64,000 nt of DNA from an uncultured Aquimarina sp. (lineage in GTDB: Bacteria > Bacteroidota > Bacteroidia > Flavobacteriales > Flavobacteriaceae): positions 81,046-145,045 of the forward strand of contig CANMSL010000012.1 in NCBI GenBank assembly GCA_947500505.1, written 5' to 3'. The notes beneath the pieces are model-generated. The model saw nothing but the letters and a program-made list of their open reading frames with translations. It did no database searches and was not told the origin of the DNA. Made by a program: the position numbers and the translations under genes. Shown here piece after piece: positions 37,201 through 46,900 of the stretch. Every line of letters starts with the position of its first letter. Position 1 is the first letter of the stretch.

Positions 37201-38768
37201 ATTCTACTCCGTATGTAGGATTAATTTCACCGCCACCACATCATGATATTTATTCTATTGAAGATTTATCACAGTTGATTTATGATTTAAAGTCAGCCAA
37301 CCGATCTGCCAGAATTAATGTGAAACTAGTATCAGAAGTTGGGGTAGGGACCGTTGCTGCTGGTGTTGCCAAGGCAAAAGCGGATGTGGTATTGATTTCT
37401 GGTTTTGACGGAGGAACAGGAGCATCACCATTAACTTCATTAAAACACGCAGGTTTACCTTGGGAGCTTGGTATCGCCGAAGCACAACAAACCTTAGTAG
37501 GTAACAACCTTAGAAGCCGAATCGTATTGGAGTGTGATGGACAACTAAAAACAGGTCGTGATGTAGCCGTAGCTTGTTTATTGGGAGCAGAAGAATTTGG
37601 TTTTGCAACAGCGCCCTTAGTTGCATCCGGATGTATCATGATGCGTGTTTGTCATCTAAACACTTGTCCCGTTGGAATTGCAACACAAAATCCTGAATTA
37701 CGCAAAAAGTTTAAAGGAAAACCAGAACACGTAGTAAATTATATGTATTTCGTTGCTCAGGAGCTTAGAGAAATTATGGCGCAACTTGGTTTCCGAACTA
37801 TTAATGAAATGGTTGGACAAGTACATAAACTAGATCGTAAACAGGCGATAGAACATTATAAAACTGCTGGAGTTGATCTTTCGCCTATTCTACATCAAGT
37901 AGAGTCTCCCGACGGAGTGAAAGTATACAATTCTGAGACACAAGATCACGGTCTCGGTAAGTCAATCGATTTCGAAATTATTGAACAAGCGCATCAGGCA
38001 TTGTTTAGAAAAGAAAAGACAACACTGGATTTTGATATTACCAATACCGATCGAGCAGTAGGAGCAATTCTTAGTAATGAAATTTCTAAAATATACGGAG
38101 CACAAGGATTGCCGGATAGCACATTAAAATTGAATTTTACCGGAGCAGCCGGACAAAGTTTTGGAGCTTTTGCTACAAAAGGATTAACTATGGTAGTAAA
38201 TGGTAATACCAATGATTATTTGGGTAAAGGGCTGTCTGGAGCTAAATTAATTATTAAAGTGCCTGATGAAGCTACTTTGATACCAGAAGAGAATGTGATT
38301 ACCGGTAATGTTACCTTATATGGAGCTACAGATGGAGAGGTATATATTAATGGAAAAGCAGGAGAACGATTCTGTGTTCGTAACTCTGGAGCTAAAGCGG
38401 TTGTAGAAGGTATCGGAGACCACGGATGTGAATATATGACTGGTGGAGTTGCCGTGATTCTCGGAGAAGTAGGAAGAAACTTTGGAGCTGGAATGTCTGG
38501 AGGGATTGCCTATATCTATGATGATAAGAAAACATTCGAAGCGCATTGTAACAAGGAAGCATTGAATTTGGATCCTGTAGAACTACCAGAAGATGTAATC
38601 GAATTAAAAGACCTTATAGAATCGCATTACAATGCAACCTTAAGTCCTTTAGCACAAAGGATTTTGGAGGATTGGGAAAATGAATTACCAAAATTCATTA
38701 AAATATTCCCAGAAGAGTATAAGCAAGCTTTAAAACGATTAGAAGAAGAAAATTTAGCACAAGTATAA
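34269..38768 (+). CDS. gltB: Glutamate synthase large subunit
   Basis: 1499 residues, full length. After a short propeptide the catalytic N-terminal cysteine appears in FEHDACGAGFI (C16), which is exposed by cleavage to act in the glutaminase type II domain (to about 420). A central domain and FMN-binding synthase domain follow (GEGGENPLRFYKD, then KPGEGGQLPGPKV and LISGFDGGTGASPLTS), with the 3Fe-4S cysteines in CHLNTCPVG. The C-terminal beta-helix GXGXG domain ends the protein. It makes two glutamates from glutamine and 2-oxoglutarate. GltD starts 12 bases downstream. Confidence 0.97.
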   Translation: MKKQGMYLPEFEHDACGAGFICSLEGKKSNDIIHKALEILEKLEHRGAVSSDGKTGDGAGILIDIPHDFFLENCEFELPEAGEYAVSNVFLPKKENQRHYCIDTFEKNITDQGLVLLGWRDVPVDTVHLGEIAATTEPFIKQIFIGKSDKEQSYFDFNLKLFTARKITEHEIYGSKLSESKFFYLPSLSTKTLIFKGLLMPEDIKLYYTDLMDPMVVTRLALVHQRFSTNTFPTWDLAQPFRYMCHNGEINTLRGNVTRMRSREELLESNWFGEDIKKILPVVLKGKSDSASMDMVVELLLMTGRSLPEVMMMMVPEAWEKNPEMSEAKKAFYEYNSCAMEPWDGPASIPFTDGNYIGAVLDRNGLRPSRYTVTKDGYVIMSSETGVVDIEPSNLEFHGRLEPGKMFLVNMDEGRIVNDEEIKEEIASKHPYREWLNNSLVHLKDIPYNDCPLFLGEETISKRKEVFGYTQEDIDTIIVPMSQLAKEPIGSMGSDTPIAVLSERSQLIYNYFKQLFAQVTNPPLDGIREELITDISLTLGADHNIFNINEKHCNKLKIQNPVISKEDLDKIKTYADKGFKATSVPMLYNINRGLNGLEDALEDTLNKVSEAIDDGSNIIILSDRNVSKHRAPIPALLACSFVNSGLQKLGKRSQVSIIIESAEPREVHHFALLFGYGASAINPYMVNEIIKEQIEDNNITELEAEAAVTNYNKAVGKGVLKVMNKIGISTLNSYRSSQLFECIGINTKVVDKYFPNTATRIQGIGLYEIEKEIAKRHKRAYIEREVDATLDLEIGGQYRWRRNGEKHQFNPLSVAKLQKSVRDNDPKTYKEYADLINEQSKNLMTIRGLLEFSNYDPIPLDEVEPWTEIVKRFKTGAMSYGSISKEAHENLAIAMNRIGGKSNSGEGGENPLRFYKDVNGDWKNSAIKQVASGRFGVSSNYLTNAAEIQIKMAQGAKPGEGGQLPGPKVNPEIAKTRNSTPYVGLISPPPHHDIYSIEDLSQLIYDLKSANRSARINVKLVSEVGVGTVAAGVAKAKADVVLISGFDGGTGASPLTSLKHAGLPWELGIAEAQQTLVGNNLRSRIVLECDGQLKTGRDVAVACLLGAEEFGFATAPLVASGCIMMRVCHLNTCPVGIATQNPELRKKFKGKPEHVVNYMYFVAQELREIMAQLGFRTINEMVGQVHKLDRKQAIEHYKTAGVDLSPILHQVESPDGVKVYNSETQDHGLGKSIDFEIIEQAHQALFRKEKTTLDFDITNTDRAVGAILSNEISKIYGAQGLPDSTLKLNFTGAAGQSFGAFATKGLTMVVNGNTNDYLGKGLSGAKLIIKVPDEATLIPEENVITGNVTLYGATDGEVYINGKAGERFCVRNSGAKAVVEGIGDHGCEYMTGGVAVILGEVGRNFGAGMSGGIAYIYDDKKTFEAHCNKEALNLDPVELPEDVIELKDLIESHYNATLSPLAQRILEDWENELPKFIKIFPEEYKQALKRLEEENLAQV

Positions 38769-38780
38769 ACGACTATTGAT

Positions 38781-40244
38781 ATGGGTAAAATAACTGGATT
38801 TTTAGAATTTGAAAGAGAGATTGAACAATACCAACCTGTTAAAGATCGTATAAAAGGATACAAAGAATTTACAGTTCCTATGGAGGAAAGTAAACTCAAA
38901 AATCAAGGAGCAAGATGTATGGATTGTGGAATCCCATTTTGTCATAGTGGATGTCCGTTAGGAAATCTGATTCCTGATTTTAATGATGCCGTATATCGTG
39001 GTAAGTGGGAAAAAGCTGCTCGAATCTTACATTCGACTAATAATTTTCCTGAGTTCACCGGTAGGTTGTGTCCTGCTCCTTGCGAAGAAGCTTGTGTTTT
39101 AGGGATTAATGAAGATCCTGTAACCATAGAAAATATAGAAAAAAATATAGTCGAACAAGCTTTTGAAAACGGATGGGTAAAAGCCAATCCTCCAAAGGAA
39201 CGAACAGGTAAGACTGTTGCAGTAATTGGATCCGGACCTGCGGGATTAGCAACAGCGCAACAATTAAATCGTGCTGGACATTTGGTTACTGTTTTCGAGA
39301 GAGATGAGAAGGTTGGAGGATTACTACGGTATGGTATCCCTGATTTTAAAATGGAAAAAAATGTAATCGATCGTCGTATTGCTGTTTTAGAAGAAGAAGG
39401 TATTATATTTAGAACAAATACAGCCATAGGCAAGGATATCAAAGCAGATCAATTAAAGGCTGATTACGATGCGGTAGTTTTATGTACGGGCGCAACGGTA
39501 AGACGAAATTTACCCGTAAAAGGAGCTGATCTAAAAGGAGTAGTTCAGGCAATGGATTTCTTACCACAAAATAATCGTAGAGTAGATGGTATCAAAGATT
39601 TAGGAGAAGAAATTTTAGCAACCGGAAAAGATGTGATTGTGATCGGTGGTGGAGATACGGGCTCAGATTGTATTGGTACATCAGTGCGTCACGGTGCGAC
39701 ATCCGTAACCAATTTTGAGATTATGGGTAAAGGTACGACAGAACGTCCTACTAATCAGCCCTGGCCGTTTTGGCCTATGCGATTACGTACGAGTTCTTCT
39801 CATCAGGAAGGAGCAAAGCGTAATTGGAGCATTTCTACTAAAGAGTTTTTAGGAGATGAAAACGGTAATCTTAGAGGATTAATAACTTCTCAGGTAGAAT
39901 GGGTAAAAGAAAATGGTCGTTTTACATTAAAAGAAATTCCTGATACGGAGAAAGAATGGAAATGTGAGTTAGCTTTATTAGCAATGGGATTCACCGGATC
40001 AGAATCAACAATTGCGGAGCAATTAGGAATTAATATGGATGCCAGAACTAATATCAAAGCTACTGAGGATGATTACGCCACTAATGTAAAAGGTATTTTT
40101 GCTGCGGGAGATACGCGCAGAGGACAATCATTGATTGTTTGGGCAATTGCTGAAGGCAGACAAGCAGCACATCATATAGACACCTATTTAATGGGTAACT
40201 CTAATTTACCACTTAAGGGAGATGGAGATTTACCAAGAGTATAA
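38781..40244 (+). CDS. gltD: Glutamate synthase small subunit
   Basis: 487 residues. The N-terminal cysteine-rich region (CMDCGIPFCHSGCPLGN and LCPAPCEEACVLG) binds the two 4Fe-4S clusters that pass electrons to GltB. The FAD site is GSGPAGLATAQQL, the NAD(P)H site GGGDTGSDCIG, and GIFAAGDTRRGQSLIVWAI is the second FAD motif. It forms an operon with gltB and completes the GOGAT pathway that uses ammonium brought in by the neighbouring AmtB. Confidence 0.97.
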   Translation: MGKITGFLEFEREIEQYQPVKDRIKGYKEFTVPMEESKLKNQGARCMDCGIPFCHSGCPLGNLIPDFNDAVYRGKWEKAARILHSTNNFPEFTGRLCPAPCEEACVLGINEDPVTIENIEKNIVEQAFENGWVKANPPKERTGKTVAVIGSGPAGLATAQQLNRAGHLVTVFERDEKVGGLLRYGIPDFKMEKNVIDRRIAVLEEEGIIFRTNTAIGKDIKADQLKADYDAVVLCTGATVRRNLPVKGADLKGVVQAMDFLPQNNRRVDGIKDLGEEILATGKDVIVIGGGDTGSDCIGTSVRHGATSVTNFEIMGKGTTERPTNQPWPFWPMRLRTSSSHQEGAKRNWSISTKEFLGDENGNLRGLITSQVEWVKENGRFTLKEIPDTEKEWKCELALLAMGFTGSESTIAEQLGINMDARTNIKATEDDYATNVKGIFAAGDTRRGQSLIVWAIAEGRQAAHHIDTYLMGNSNLPLKGDGDLPRV

Positions 40245-40251
40245 GGATTTA

Positions 40252-40281
40252 GACCAGCAAGTTTTTATTAACTTGCTGGTC
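40252..40281. terminator. Hairpin between convergent gltD and the M56 gene
   Basis: GACCAGCAAGTT (40252-40263) pairs perfectly with AACTTGCTGGTC (40270-40281). There is no strong T run after it on either strand, so it is a stable 3' hairpin more than a textbook terminator. Confidence 0.65.
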
Positions 40282-40339
40282 ATTCTAATAATTGATTGAT
40301 GAATGAAATTGTAATTAGTTGTTGGCTAGTTTAAAACAC

Positions 40340-41530
40340 TTAAAAATGAATTTTTATTCTGGTTGCTTGCTCTAGTGATATGTTTGGATCCTCATCTTTC
40401 AATGATTTTACAAATTCAGGCGTAACATTATGAATTTTAAGACTCATAGCTTGATCCGCTGTAATATTGGTATATCCTAAATCTTCAAAAGGTTTCACAA
40501 ATTTGGGAGTTACATTATTGATTTTAAAAGAGATCATATCATCCATAGGTAGGTTACCAAATTTTGTTTTCTTAAATTCTTTAATATATTCCGGTGATAC
40601 ATTATGGATTTTTAGCGACATCAGGTCATCGATGTCCAGGTTGTTATATCCAATTTTTACATACTCCGCAGCAGCATCCGGAGATACATTATGAATTTTT
40701 AAAGACATCGCTTCTTCTAAAGAAATATTCTTATAACCAGCTTTCTTGAAGGTCTCTATAAATTCCGGACTTACGTTGTGAATTTTTAACCCTACTACCT
40801 TATCCAAAGGAATATTTTTATATCCTGCTTGATGATATCTTTTTATAAAATCCGGTGTTACGTTATGAATTTTAAGAGAAATAATATCGTCTACGGATGC
40901 ATTTTCATAACCGAGTGCTTTAAATTGTTTTATAAAATCACCAGGTGTTTGTTGCACATCTTGATATCCTTTGCCGGAACTACTTGTAGAACTTGATTGA
41001 CCATTAGTCGTACCAATTTTTACCTGTGCTGGAGATATATTGTGAATCTTTAATTTAATCGCTTCTTTTAAGGAAATATTGGTCTGCCCGGATTTTTTAT
41101 AAGACTGTATGAGATCCGCTGTGACATTATGGATTTTTAGATCTTTTGCTTCTTTTAAAGAGATATTGGGATACCCTATCTTTTTAAAACTACTAATAAA
41201 TGCAGGCGTGATATTATGAATTTTTAAGTTTTTAGCCTCTTTTAACGTAATATTTTTATAACCAGCATCCTTATAAGATTGAACAAATTGCGGTGTCACA
41301 TTATGGATCTTTAAATTCTGTGCTTCTTTTGCAGAGATATTCGTATATCCTTCTTTTTTAAAGTCTGCAATAAAATCAGGAGAAACATTATGGATTTTCA
41401 ATTTCATATAATCGTTCAGTGACATCTTTTTATATCCATTATCATTATATGTTTTAATGAATTCTGGTGATAGGTTATGAATTTTTGCTTTAGTAATCTC
41501 TTTTAATGTTGTCTTTTGACCATTCACCTT
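40340..41530 (-). repeat. Tandem ~75-bp coding repeats of the M56 protein
   Basis: About 13 in-frame units, each encoding KIHN(V/I)(S/T)P plus a variable helix. DNA identity between units is moderate, so the array is old or under diversifying drift. Coordinates of the first unit are approximate. Confidence 0.75.
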
Positions 41531-43090
41531 ATTGATAAACTTTATATAAGAAACATCTACATCGAATAAATTTAGTTTACTTACTTCCTTCATTGTATAG
41601 TCATTATATCCTAATTTTGAGAGTTCATTTCTGTAAATTTTTAATTTCTCTAGGGGAAGTCCTTTGTGTATAATATCTTCAAAATCATCTTGACTTAGCG
41701 AAAGGTTTTCTTTCTTTAGATATGCTAAATAGGTATTGTCAAAATCGGTAAGAAAACAGTGAACAAGCTCCTCGTTATCGGCTGTAAATCCTTGCTTGGA
41801 TAATGCATTATTGAAACTTACATTTGGAGTAAAAGTGTATCTTCCGTCTCCGATTCCATTTTTAAATTCGCCAATGTACACCATAGTTCCAGCATCTTTG
41901 GTGACTTCCAATTTTTGTTTATTACCAGCAGGAAATTTAGCAAAGAAAGAAGGATCATAACATCGGGTTATAGACCAATAACTTCGTTTTAGAGGTTCTG
42001 CACTTCTGTACATAATACATAGTTTTCCTCCACCAACTTCGGCATCCCAAACACCTTTAGTGAAGTCATTTTTAAATTTAGACTCTTTAAAATGCTCATC
42101 CGTTGGAGCTTCTAATTCATTGGAATACGCTTCATCAATTTCAGCGATTGGTGGATTAATACTAACCGGATTGAATGATAATACGGTTACGGCCAGTAAG
42201 GGAATAATGATTAGGTATTTCCATCCTGATTTTGCAGTCGATTTTTTAGAATTCATCATAATTATTCGTTTTTTGAGAAATGATTGATTGTAACTTGTTG
42301 CCAAACCTGTAGGCATATCTGGGGTTGATACTTTTAATAAATTCATTTGATACACTTCTTTATCTTCACCTTTAGTAAGCATACCGCTATCTGTGAGATA
42401 TTCGAGATTATTATCAATAGCTTTTCGATATAACCATGCAAAAGGATTAAACCATTGTACGGTTACTAATAATTCTACCAACAACATATCTAAGCTATGT
42501 TTACCGGTAATATGCATTTGTTCATGCTTTAGGATCTGTAAATATGTATCTGGATTATATTGATTAGGATTTATAAAAATTCTATTCCAAAAAGAGTAAG
42601 GCGCATGGTTGGTATCAGTTTCTACTATTTTATAGGTATCCACTTCCATACTTGGATACCGCACCATTCTGTATACTAATACCGCTAGCTGAATTAAAAA
42701 ATTAACCCCAAAAGCCATTACTCCTAAAATATAGATATAAAAAACAATGGATTTCCAATCCAGAGAAATAATAGAAGAAGTGATTTTTTTTGTGCTATTT
42801 GCTGAAGTTGAAGTAATTACATTCTCTGATTCGTTATATCGAATTTCATTTTTTGTAATTGGAATTTCAGCTACTTCAATAGTTTGATTTTCAACTTTAG
42901 ATTTCTGAAAAAGAGTAGTTCTAAAAGAAATGTTTTCCGGTACAGAAATAAATGGTAATGAAAATGATACAAGGATCAAGCCTAATAATACCCATCTGTT
43001 TAGGTGATAAAAAGTCTCTTTAGCAAGGAATAATCTATAAATAACATACGATAAACCTATAAGTGCTGCACTGTAGATGATATAAGCCAT
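40340..43090 (-). CDS. BlaR1-type M56 family membrane peptidase with C-terminal KIHN repeats
   Basis: 916 residues. Four membrane helices in the first ~300 residues surround a zinc protease site, ILKHEQMHITGKHSLD (HExxH). A helix (YLIIIPLLAVTVLSF) leads to an extracytoplasmic part. From about residue 515 to the C-terminus a unit of ~25 residues recurs, consensus (L)KIHN(V/I)(S/T)P.FI..FKK.GY.NIS..EA. I count 12 units plus a truncated final KIHF, with a Ser-rich linker between units 6 and 7. BlaR1 relatives cleave the BlaI-type repressor after sensing an envelope signal; the repeats replace the penicillin-binding sensor. It is coupled to the blaI gene by TAATG. Confidence 0.88.
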   Translation of the reverse strand: MAYIIYSAALIGLSYVIYRLFLAKETFYHLNRWVLLGLILVSFSLPFISVPENISFRTTLFQKSKVENQTIEVAEIPITKNEIRYNESENVITSTSANSTKKITSSIISLDWKSIVFYIYILGVMAFGVNFLIQLAVLVYRMVRYPSMEVDTYKIVETDTNHAPYSFWNRIFINPNQYNPDTYLQILKHEQMHITGKHSLDMLLVELLVTVQWFNPFAWLYRKAIDNNLEYLTDSGMLTKGEDKEVYQMNLLKVSTPDMPTGLATSYNQSFLKKRIIMMNSKKSTAKSGWKYLIIIPLLAVTVLSFNPVSINPPIAEIDEAYSNELEAPTDEHFKESKFKNDFTKGVWDAEVGGGKLCIMYRSAEPLKRSYWSITRCYDPSFFAKFPAGNKQKLEVTKDAGTMVYIGEFKNGIGDGRYTFTPNVSFNNALSKQGFTADNEELVHCFLTDFDNTYLAYLKKENLSLSQDDFEDIIHKGLPLEKLKIYRNELSKLGYNDYTMKEVSKLNLFDVDVSYIKFINKVNGQKTTLKEITKAKIHNLSPEFIKTYNDNGYKKMSLNDYMKLKIHNVSPDFIADFKKEGYTNISAKEAQNLKIHNVTPQFVQSYKDAGYKNITLKEAKNLKIHNITPAFISSFKKIGYPNISLKEAKDLKIHNVTADLIQSYKKSGQTNISLKEAIKLKIHNISPAQVKIGTTNGQSSSTSSSGKGYQDVQQTPGDFIKQFKALGYENASVDDIISLKIHNVTPDFIKRYHQAGYKNIPLDKVVGLKIHNVSPEFIETFKKAGYKNISLEEAMSLKIHNVSPDAAAEYVKIGYNNLDIDDLMSLKIHNVSPEYIKEFKKTKFGNLPMDDMISFKINNVTPKFVKPFEDLGYTNITADQAMSLKIHNVTPEFVKSLKDEDPNISLEQATRIKIHF

Positions 43091-43449
43091 TACTTATTGT
43101 TTTTAATCAGTTTAATGATTTCTTCTAATTCTTCGGTATTTATTTTTTCTTCTTTGGCAAAGAACTTTACCAAAGCCAGCGGTGAGTTATCAAAATAATT
43201 ATTAACCACTTCGCCTAAAACATCTTTTTGATACTCATTTTTAGAGATCAATGGAAAGTACTGAAAACTATTACCAAATGCTTTATGACTAATAAATCCT
43301 TTTTCTTCTAAAATTTTTACAATCGTTGCAGTTGTATTATAATGAGGTTTAGGATCTGGTAATTCTTCAATAATTTCTTTTATAAAGGCTTTCTCCAGTT
43401 TCCATAAACTCTGCATGATCTGTTCTTCTCTTTTCGCTAACTTTTGCAT
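43090..43449 (-). CDS. BlaI/MecI/CopY-family transcriptional repressor
   Basis: 119 residues from the ATG at 43447-43449 (MQKLAKREEQIM), the normal family opening. An earlier in-frame ATG at 43474-43476 lies inside the predicted promoter and is rejected. The winged helix covers 3-75 (REEQIMQSLWKLEKAFIKEI; YNTTATIVKILEEKGFISHK). The C-terminal helices (LGEVVNNYFDNSPLALVKFF) dimerise. It represses its own operon with the M56 peptidase, which should cleave it on signal. Three matching operators lie upstream. Confidence 0.92.
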   Translation of the reverse strand: MQKLAKREEQIMQSLWKLEKAFIKEIIEELPDPKPHYNTTATIVKILEEKGFISHKAFGNSFQYFPLISKNEYQKDVLGEVVNNYFDNSPLALVKFFAKEEKINTEELEEIIKLIKNNK

Positions 43450-43469
43450 GATCTTAAAATTTGATATAA

Positions 43470-43500
43470 CAAACATACTACTAATAAATTAGTTTTACAA
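43470..43500 (-). promoter_or_regulatory. Promoter of the blaI-M56 operon
   Basis: Minus-strand TATGTTTG (43470-43477) fits the TAnnTTTG -7 box, with TTG (43498-43500) 20 bases upstream. The predicted start of transcription is about 14 bases before the ATG at 43449. Confidence 0.6.
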
Positions 43501-43533
43501 CTAATAAGTTAGTAGTTTAACTAATTTATTAGT
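43480..43533. promoter_or_regulatory. Three phased BlaI-type operators
   Basis: Near-perfect palindromes ACTAATAAATTAGT (43480-43493), ACTAATAAGTTAGT (43500-43513) and ACTAATTTATTAGT (43520-43533) begin exactly 20 bases apart, so successive dimers lie almost two helical turns apart on one DNA face. The first sits between the -7 and -33 boxes, the second covers -33. Confidence 0.8.
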
Positions 43534-43654
43534 AATTTGTCCATGAAGCTCTTATTTTAAAGTGCTTTGAAACAAATGTTAAATAATTTATAAAAGGTTT
43601 TGGACATATATAGTAGTTCGTGGATAAACTACTATTACTTGTTTTATGAGCTAG

Positions 43655-43831
43655 TTTAACCCGGATTATGCATTGGAACTTCGTTGTGAGTGTTGAAAGT
43701 GCCATAAAATATAATATTTTCCAAGTTTTAGCATAGCATCGCTATAGTTAAACTTTAAAATGTAGTGAAACGCTGTATTATGCAGGAGTTTTGGCATGTA
43801 ATAGATTTTCCAATGCATAATCCGGGTTTAA
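43655..43831. mobile_element. MITE-like element with terminal inverted repeats and target duplication
   Basis: The ends CCCGGATTATGCATTGGAA (43660-43678) and its exact complement (43808-43826) bound a 167-base element without coding capacity. TTTAA is directly repeated outside both ends (43655-43659 and 43827-43831), as expected of a target-site duplication. An imperfect hairpin lies in the middle (AGCATAGCATCGCTAT). No transposase is in the window. Confidence 0.7.
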
Positions 43832-43987
43832 GTGAAGAATAAGAGATCTCTGATCATATAAGCAAACAATAATTTGATTCGAGCTAACACTTTAAAACCA
43901 GTTATCGGTTCTTGCCAATTAATTTGAATCTTTTTTATTTAGAACGTTAAATCAAAATTTAATACATAACAATCATTCATACGTCAT

Positions 43988-46900
43988 ATGAGAATTAATC
44001 CATATCTACTATCCGCAATAATTCTTGTCTTGCTTTTTCAAGCTTGTGCTACATATCAACCTCAATCCTTACTAAAAAACCAAAAGGTACCATCGGATAC
44101 TAAAAAAGTAAGTCATACCTTCTACCTAGTTGGAGGATACGGTAATCAGAATAATAAAAAACCTATAGACGCACTAAAGAATAAGCTCTCATCAGAATTA
44201 GAGATCGCCAATAAAAACAGCACCCTTATTTTTTTAGGAGATAACATTTCTAAAAAGACCGATCAGGATAAAAAGGATTTTAAGTTGTTAGACGAGCAAC
44301 TAAAATTTGCAGATAGTTTTGAAGGAGAGACTATTTTTTTACATGGTGTTAATGAGTGGAAAGACGCCGATATTGATAAAATGGAAGAATATGAGGATTA
44401 TGTAGAAAGAAAAAAATCGATTGACGCTGAATTTAAAGAAAAAAATGGATGCCCTCTTGAACATATTGTAGTTGATGATCAATTAGATATGATCATAATT
44501 AATTCATACTGGTTTATAAATAATTGGGATCGTGTCAAAGAAATAAACAGGAAATGTACAGATATTACTACACGAAGACGATTTGCAGAAGAATTAGAAG
44601 GATATATTAACGATGCGCAAGGTAAAAATGTTTTAATAGTCATGCATCATCCAATTTTTAGTAACGGAGAATATGCAGGACACGAAAAATTTACTGAGCA
44701 CTTACTGCCTTTACCGGTAGTTGGAACAATTATAGATGGTGTACAGGATTTATCAAATCTGTCTAAAAATCAATTAGATTTCCCACGATATCGGTATCTA
44801 AGAATTCTGGTAAGTGCAATCGCTAAAAAATCAGATAGAGTTACCATAGTATCAGGGCACGAAGAAAGCTTACAGTATTTAAAGGGAAATAATGTTCATC
44901 AAATTATAAGTGGCTCTTTTGGCAATGCCAAAGCAACAAAACGATCAAAAGATTTTATTTTTGCACCTGGTGGGACGCTTAATTATGAGGGACAGTTTAC
45001 TTATGGGGTTCCGGGATTTTCTAAACTTACTTACTATGATGATGGATCATCTGATGTAACATTCATTACAGCAAATGACACTGATAATTTTTCCTTCAAC
45101 ACTATTGATTCATTTAAAGAAAATAGAATAACTAATTATTCAACAAATTATCCGGCGGTTAAGAAAACAAAAATTATTACAGATGCCGAAGAGTTAGATA
45201 AAACGGGATTTTATAAATTTTTATGGGGTAAACGATATCGGTCTTATTACGGAAAAGAAGTTACTGTTCCTGTGGTGCTATTAGATACACTCTACGGAGG
45301 ACTTACTGTCGAAAAAAAAGGTGGTGGGCATCAATCTAATTCGTTAAGACTTTTGGATAAGGACAACCGAGAATATTCTATGAGGTCGTTAAAGAAAGAA
45401 GCGTTAAAATTCCTAACACATAAAATGAAAGGAATTGCTTATAATAAAGACGATTATGACGATACTTTTACTGAGGAAATAGTATCGGATTTTTTTACAA
45501 CCGCACATCCTTTTATGCAAATGGTCATTAATGATCTCGCTGAGGAGGTAGAAGTGAATCATTCTGATACAAAACTATTTTATGTGCCAAAGCAAAATAG
45601 CTTAGGTGAGTATAATGAAAATTATGGAGACGAATTATACTACATAGAAAGAAGACCTTCTGATGCTCAAAAACGATATGAAGGATATAATCGTTCCAAC
45701 CCCGAGGCACCTGGTCGAATTGAAGACTTTGAAAGTACTACCGATGTTTTAGAAAAGTTAAAAAGAGATGAATCTTATAAAATTGACCAAAAAACGTATA
45801 TAAGAGCCAGAATATTTGATATGCTAGTAGGTGATTGGGATCGTCATCAGGATCAATGGCGATGGATAGAATACGAAAAAGATAACGATGAAAAGGTCTT
45901 TATACCGATTCCAAGGGATAGAGACAATACGTTTTCTAAATTCGACGGCCTCGCCATGCCAATCATAAAAATGTTTTCTCCACCTACCAGACCCTGGCAA
46001 TCATATGATGAAGAAATCCAAAGCGTAAAATGGTTCAATGCAGAAGCTCACAATTTAGATCAAACTTTCATAGATGAATATGGAGTGTCGACCTGGATAG
46101 AAGAAGCAAAATTTATACAGGAAAATCTTCAGGATTCTGAAATTGATAAAGCTTTTACCAATTTACCAATCGAAGTTCAGGATAGTACGGCTGCCGATAT
46201 TAAAAACAAATTAAAAAAACGTCTTCAGCTTCTAGATCAATATGCCAAAAAGTACGCAGTTTATTTGAATAAAAAAGCTGTAGTTTCCGGAACACATAAG
46301 GACGATTTGTTCGAAATTACCAGATTACCCGAAGGAAAAACAAAGATAGTCGGTAAGCGTAAGTTAAGCGATGAAGAAAATAAAGTCTTTTATGAAAGGA
46401 TTTTTGATAGCAAAGAAACCAAAACCATATTAATTTATGGATTAAACGATGATGATACTTTTATAGTTAACGGCGAAGGAGATCACTATAGTAAGATTAA
46501 AATTGTGGGTGGTTATGGAAAAGACACCTACAAAATAGAAAACAGAAGAAGTCTTAAAGTATATGACTGGGAGTTTGAAGATTCTGATTTTACTGACAAA
46601 AAGCCTGCTAATCAACTAACCAATCTCTATGAAACAAATATGTTACATTGGCGTTATTTCCAAGAAAACTATAATGTGATCCTGCCGACTATAGGTTTGC
46701 GAAATGATGATGGTTTCTTTATGGGAGTATCTAATACCTATACCAAGTTTGGTTTACACGGTGATGGTAGAAAATTTAAGCAAAAGCATACTATAGGAGG
46801 GAATTACTATTTTCAATTTCAAGGATTTGATATCTCCTATAACGGGGTTTTTGCGAATATTTTTCCAAACTGGAAATTGACTTTAAACGGATATTTGGCA

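Noticed and set aside
40340..41530. Regularly spaced ~75-bp DNA repeats that could be taken for a CRISPR array
   Set aside because: They are in frame in a long ORF, encode a degenerate protein repeat and are not identical in DNA; no cas genes are near.
43450..43476. Upstream start for BlaI at 43476
   Set aside because: This ATG lies inside the -7 promoter element and the added residues do not fit the family.
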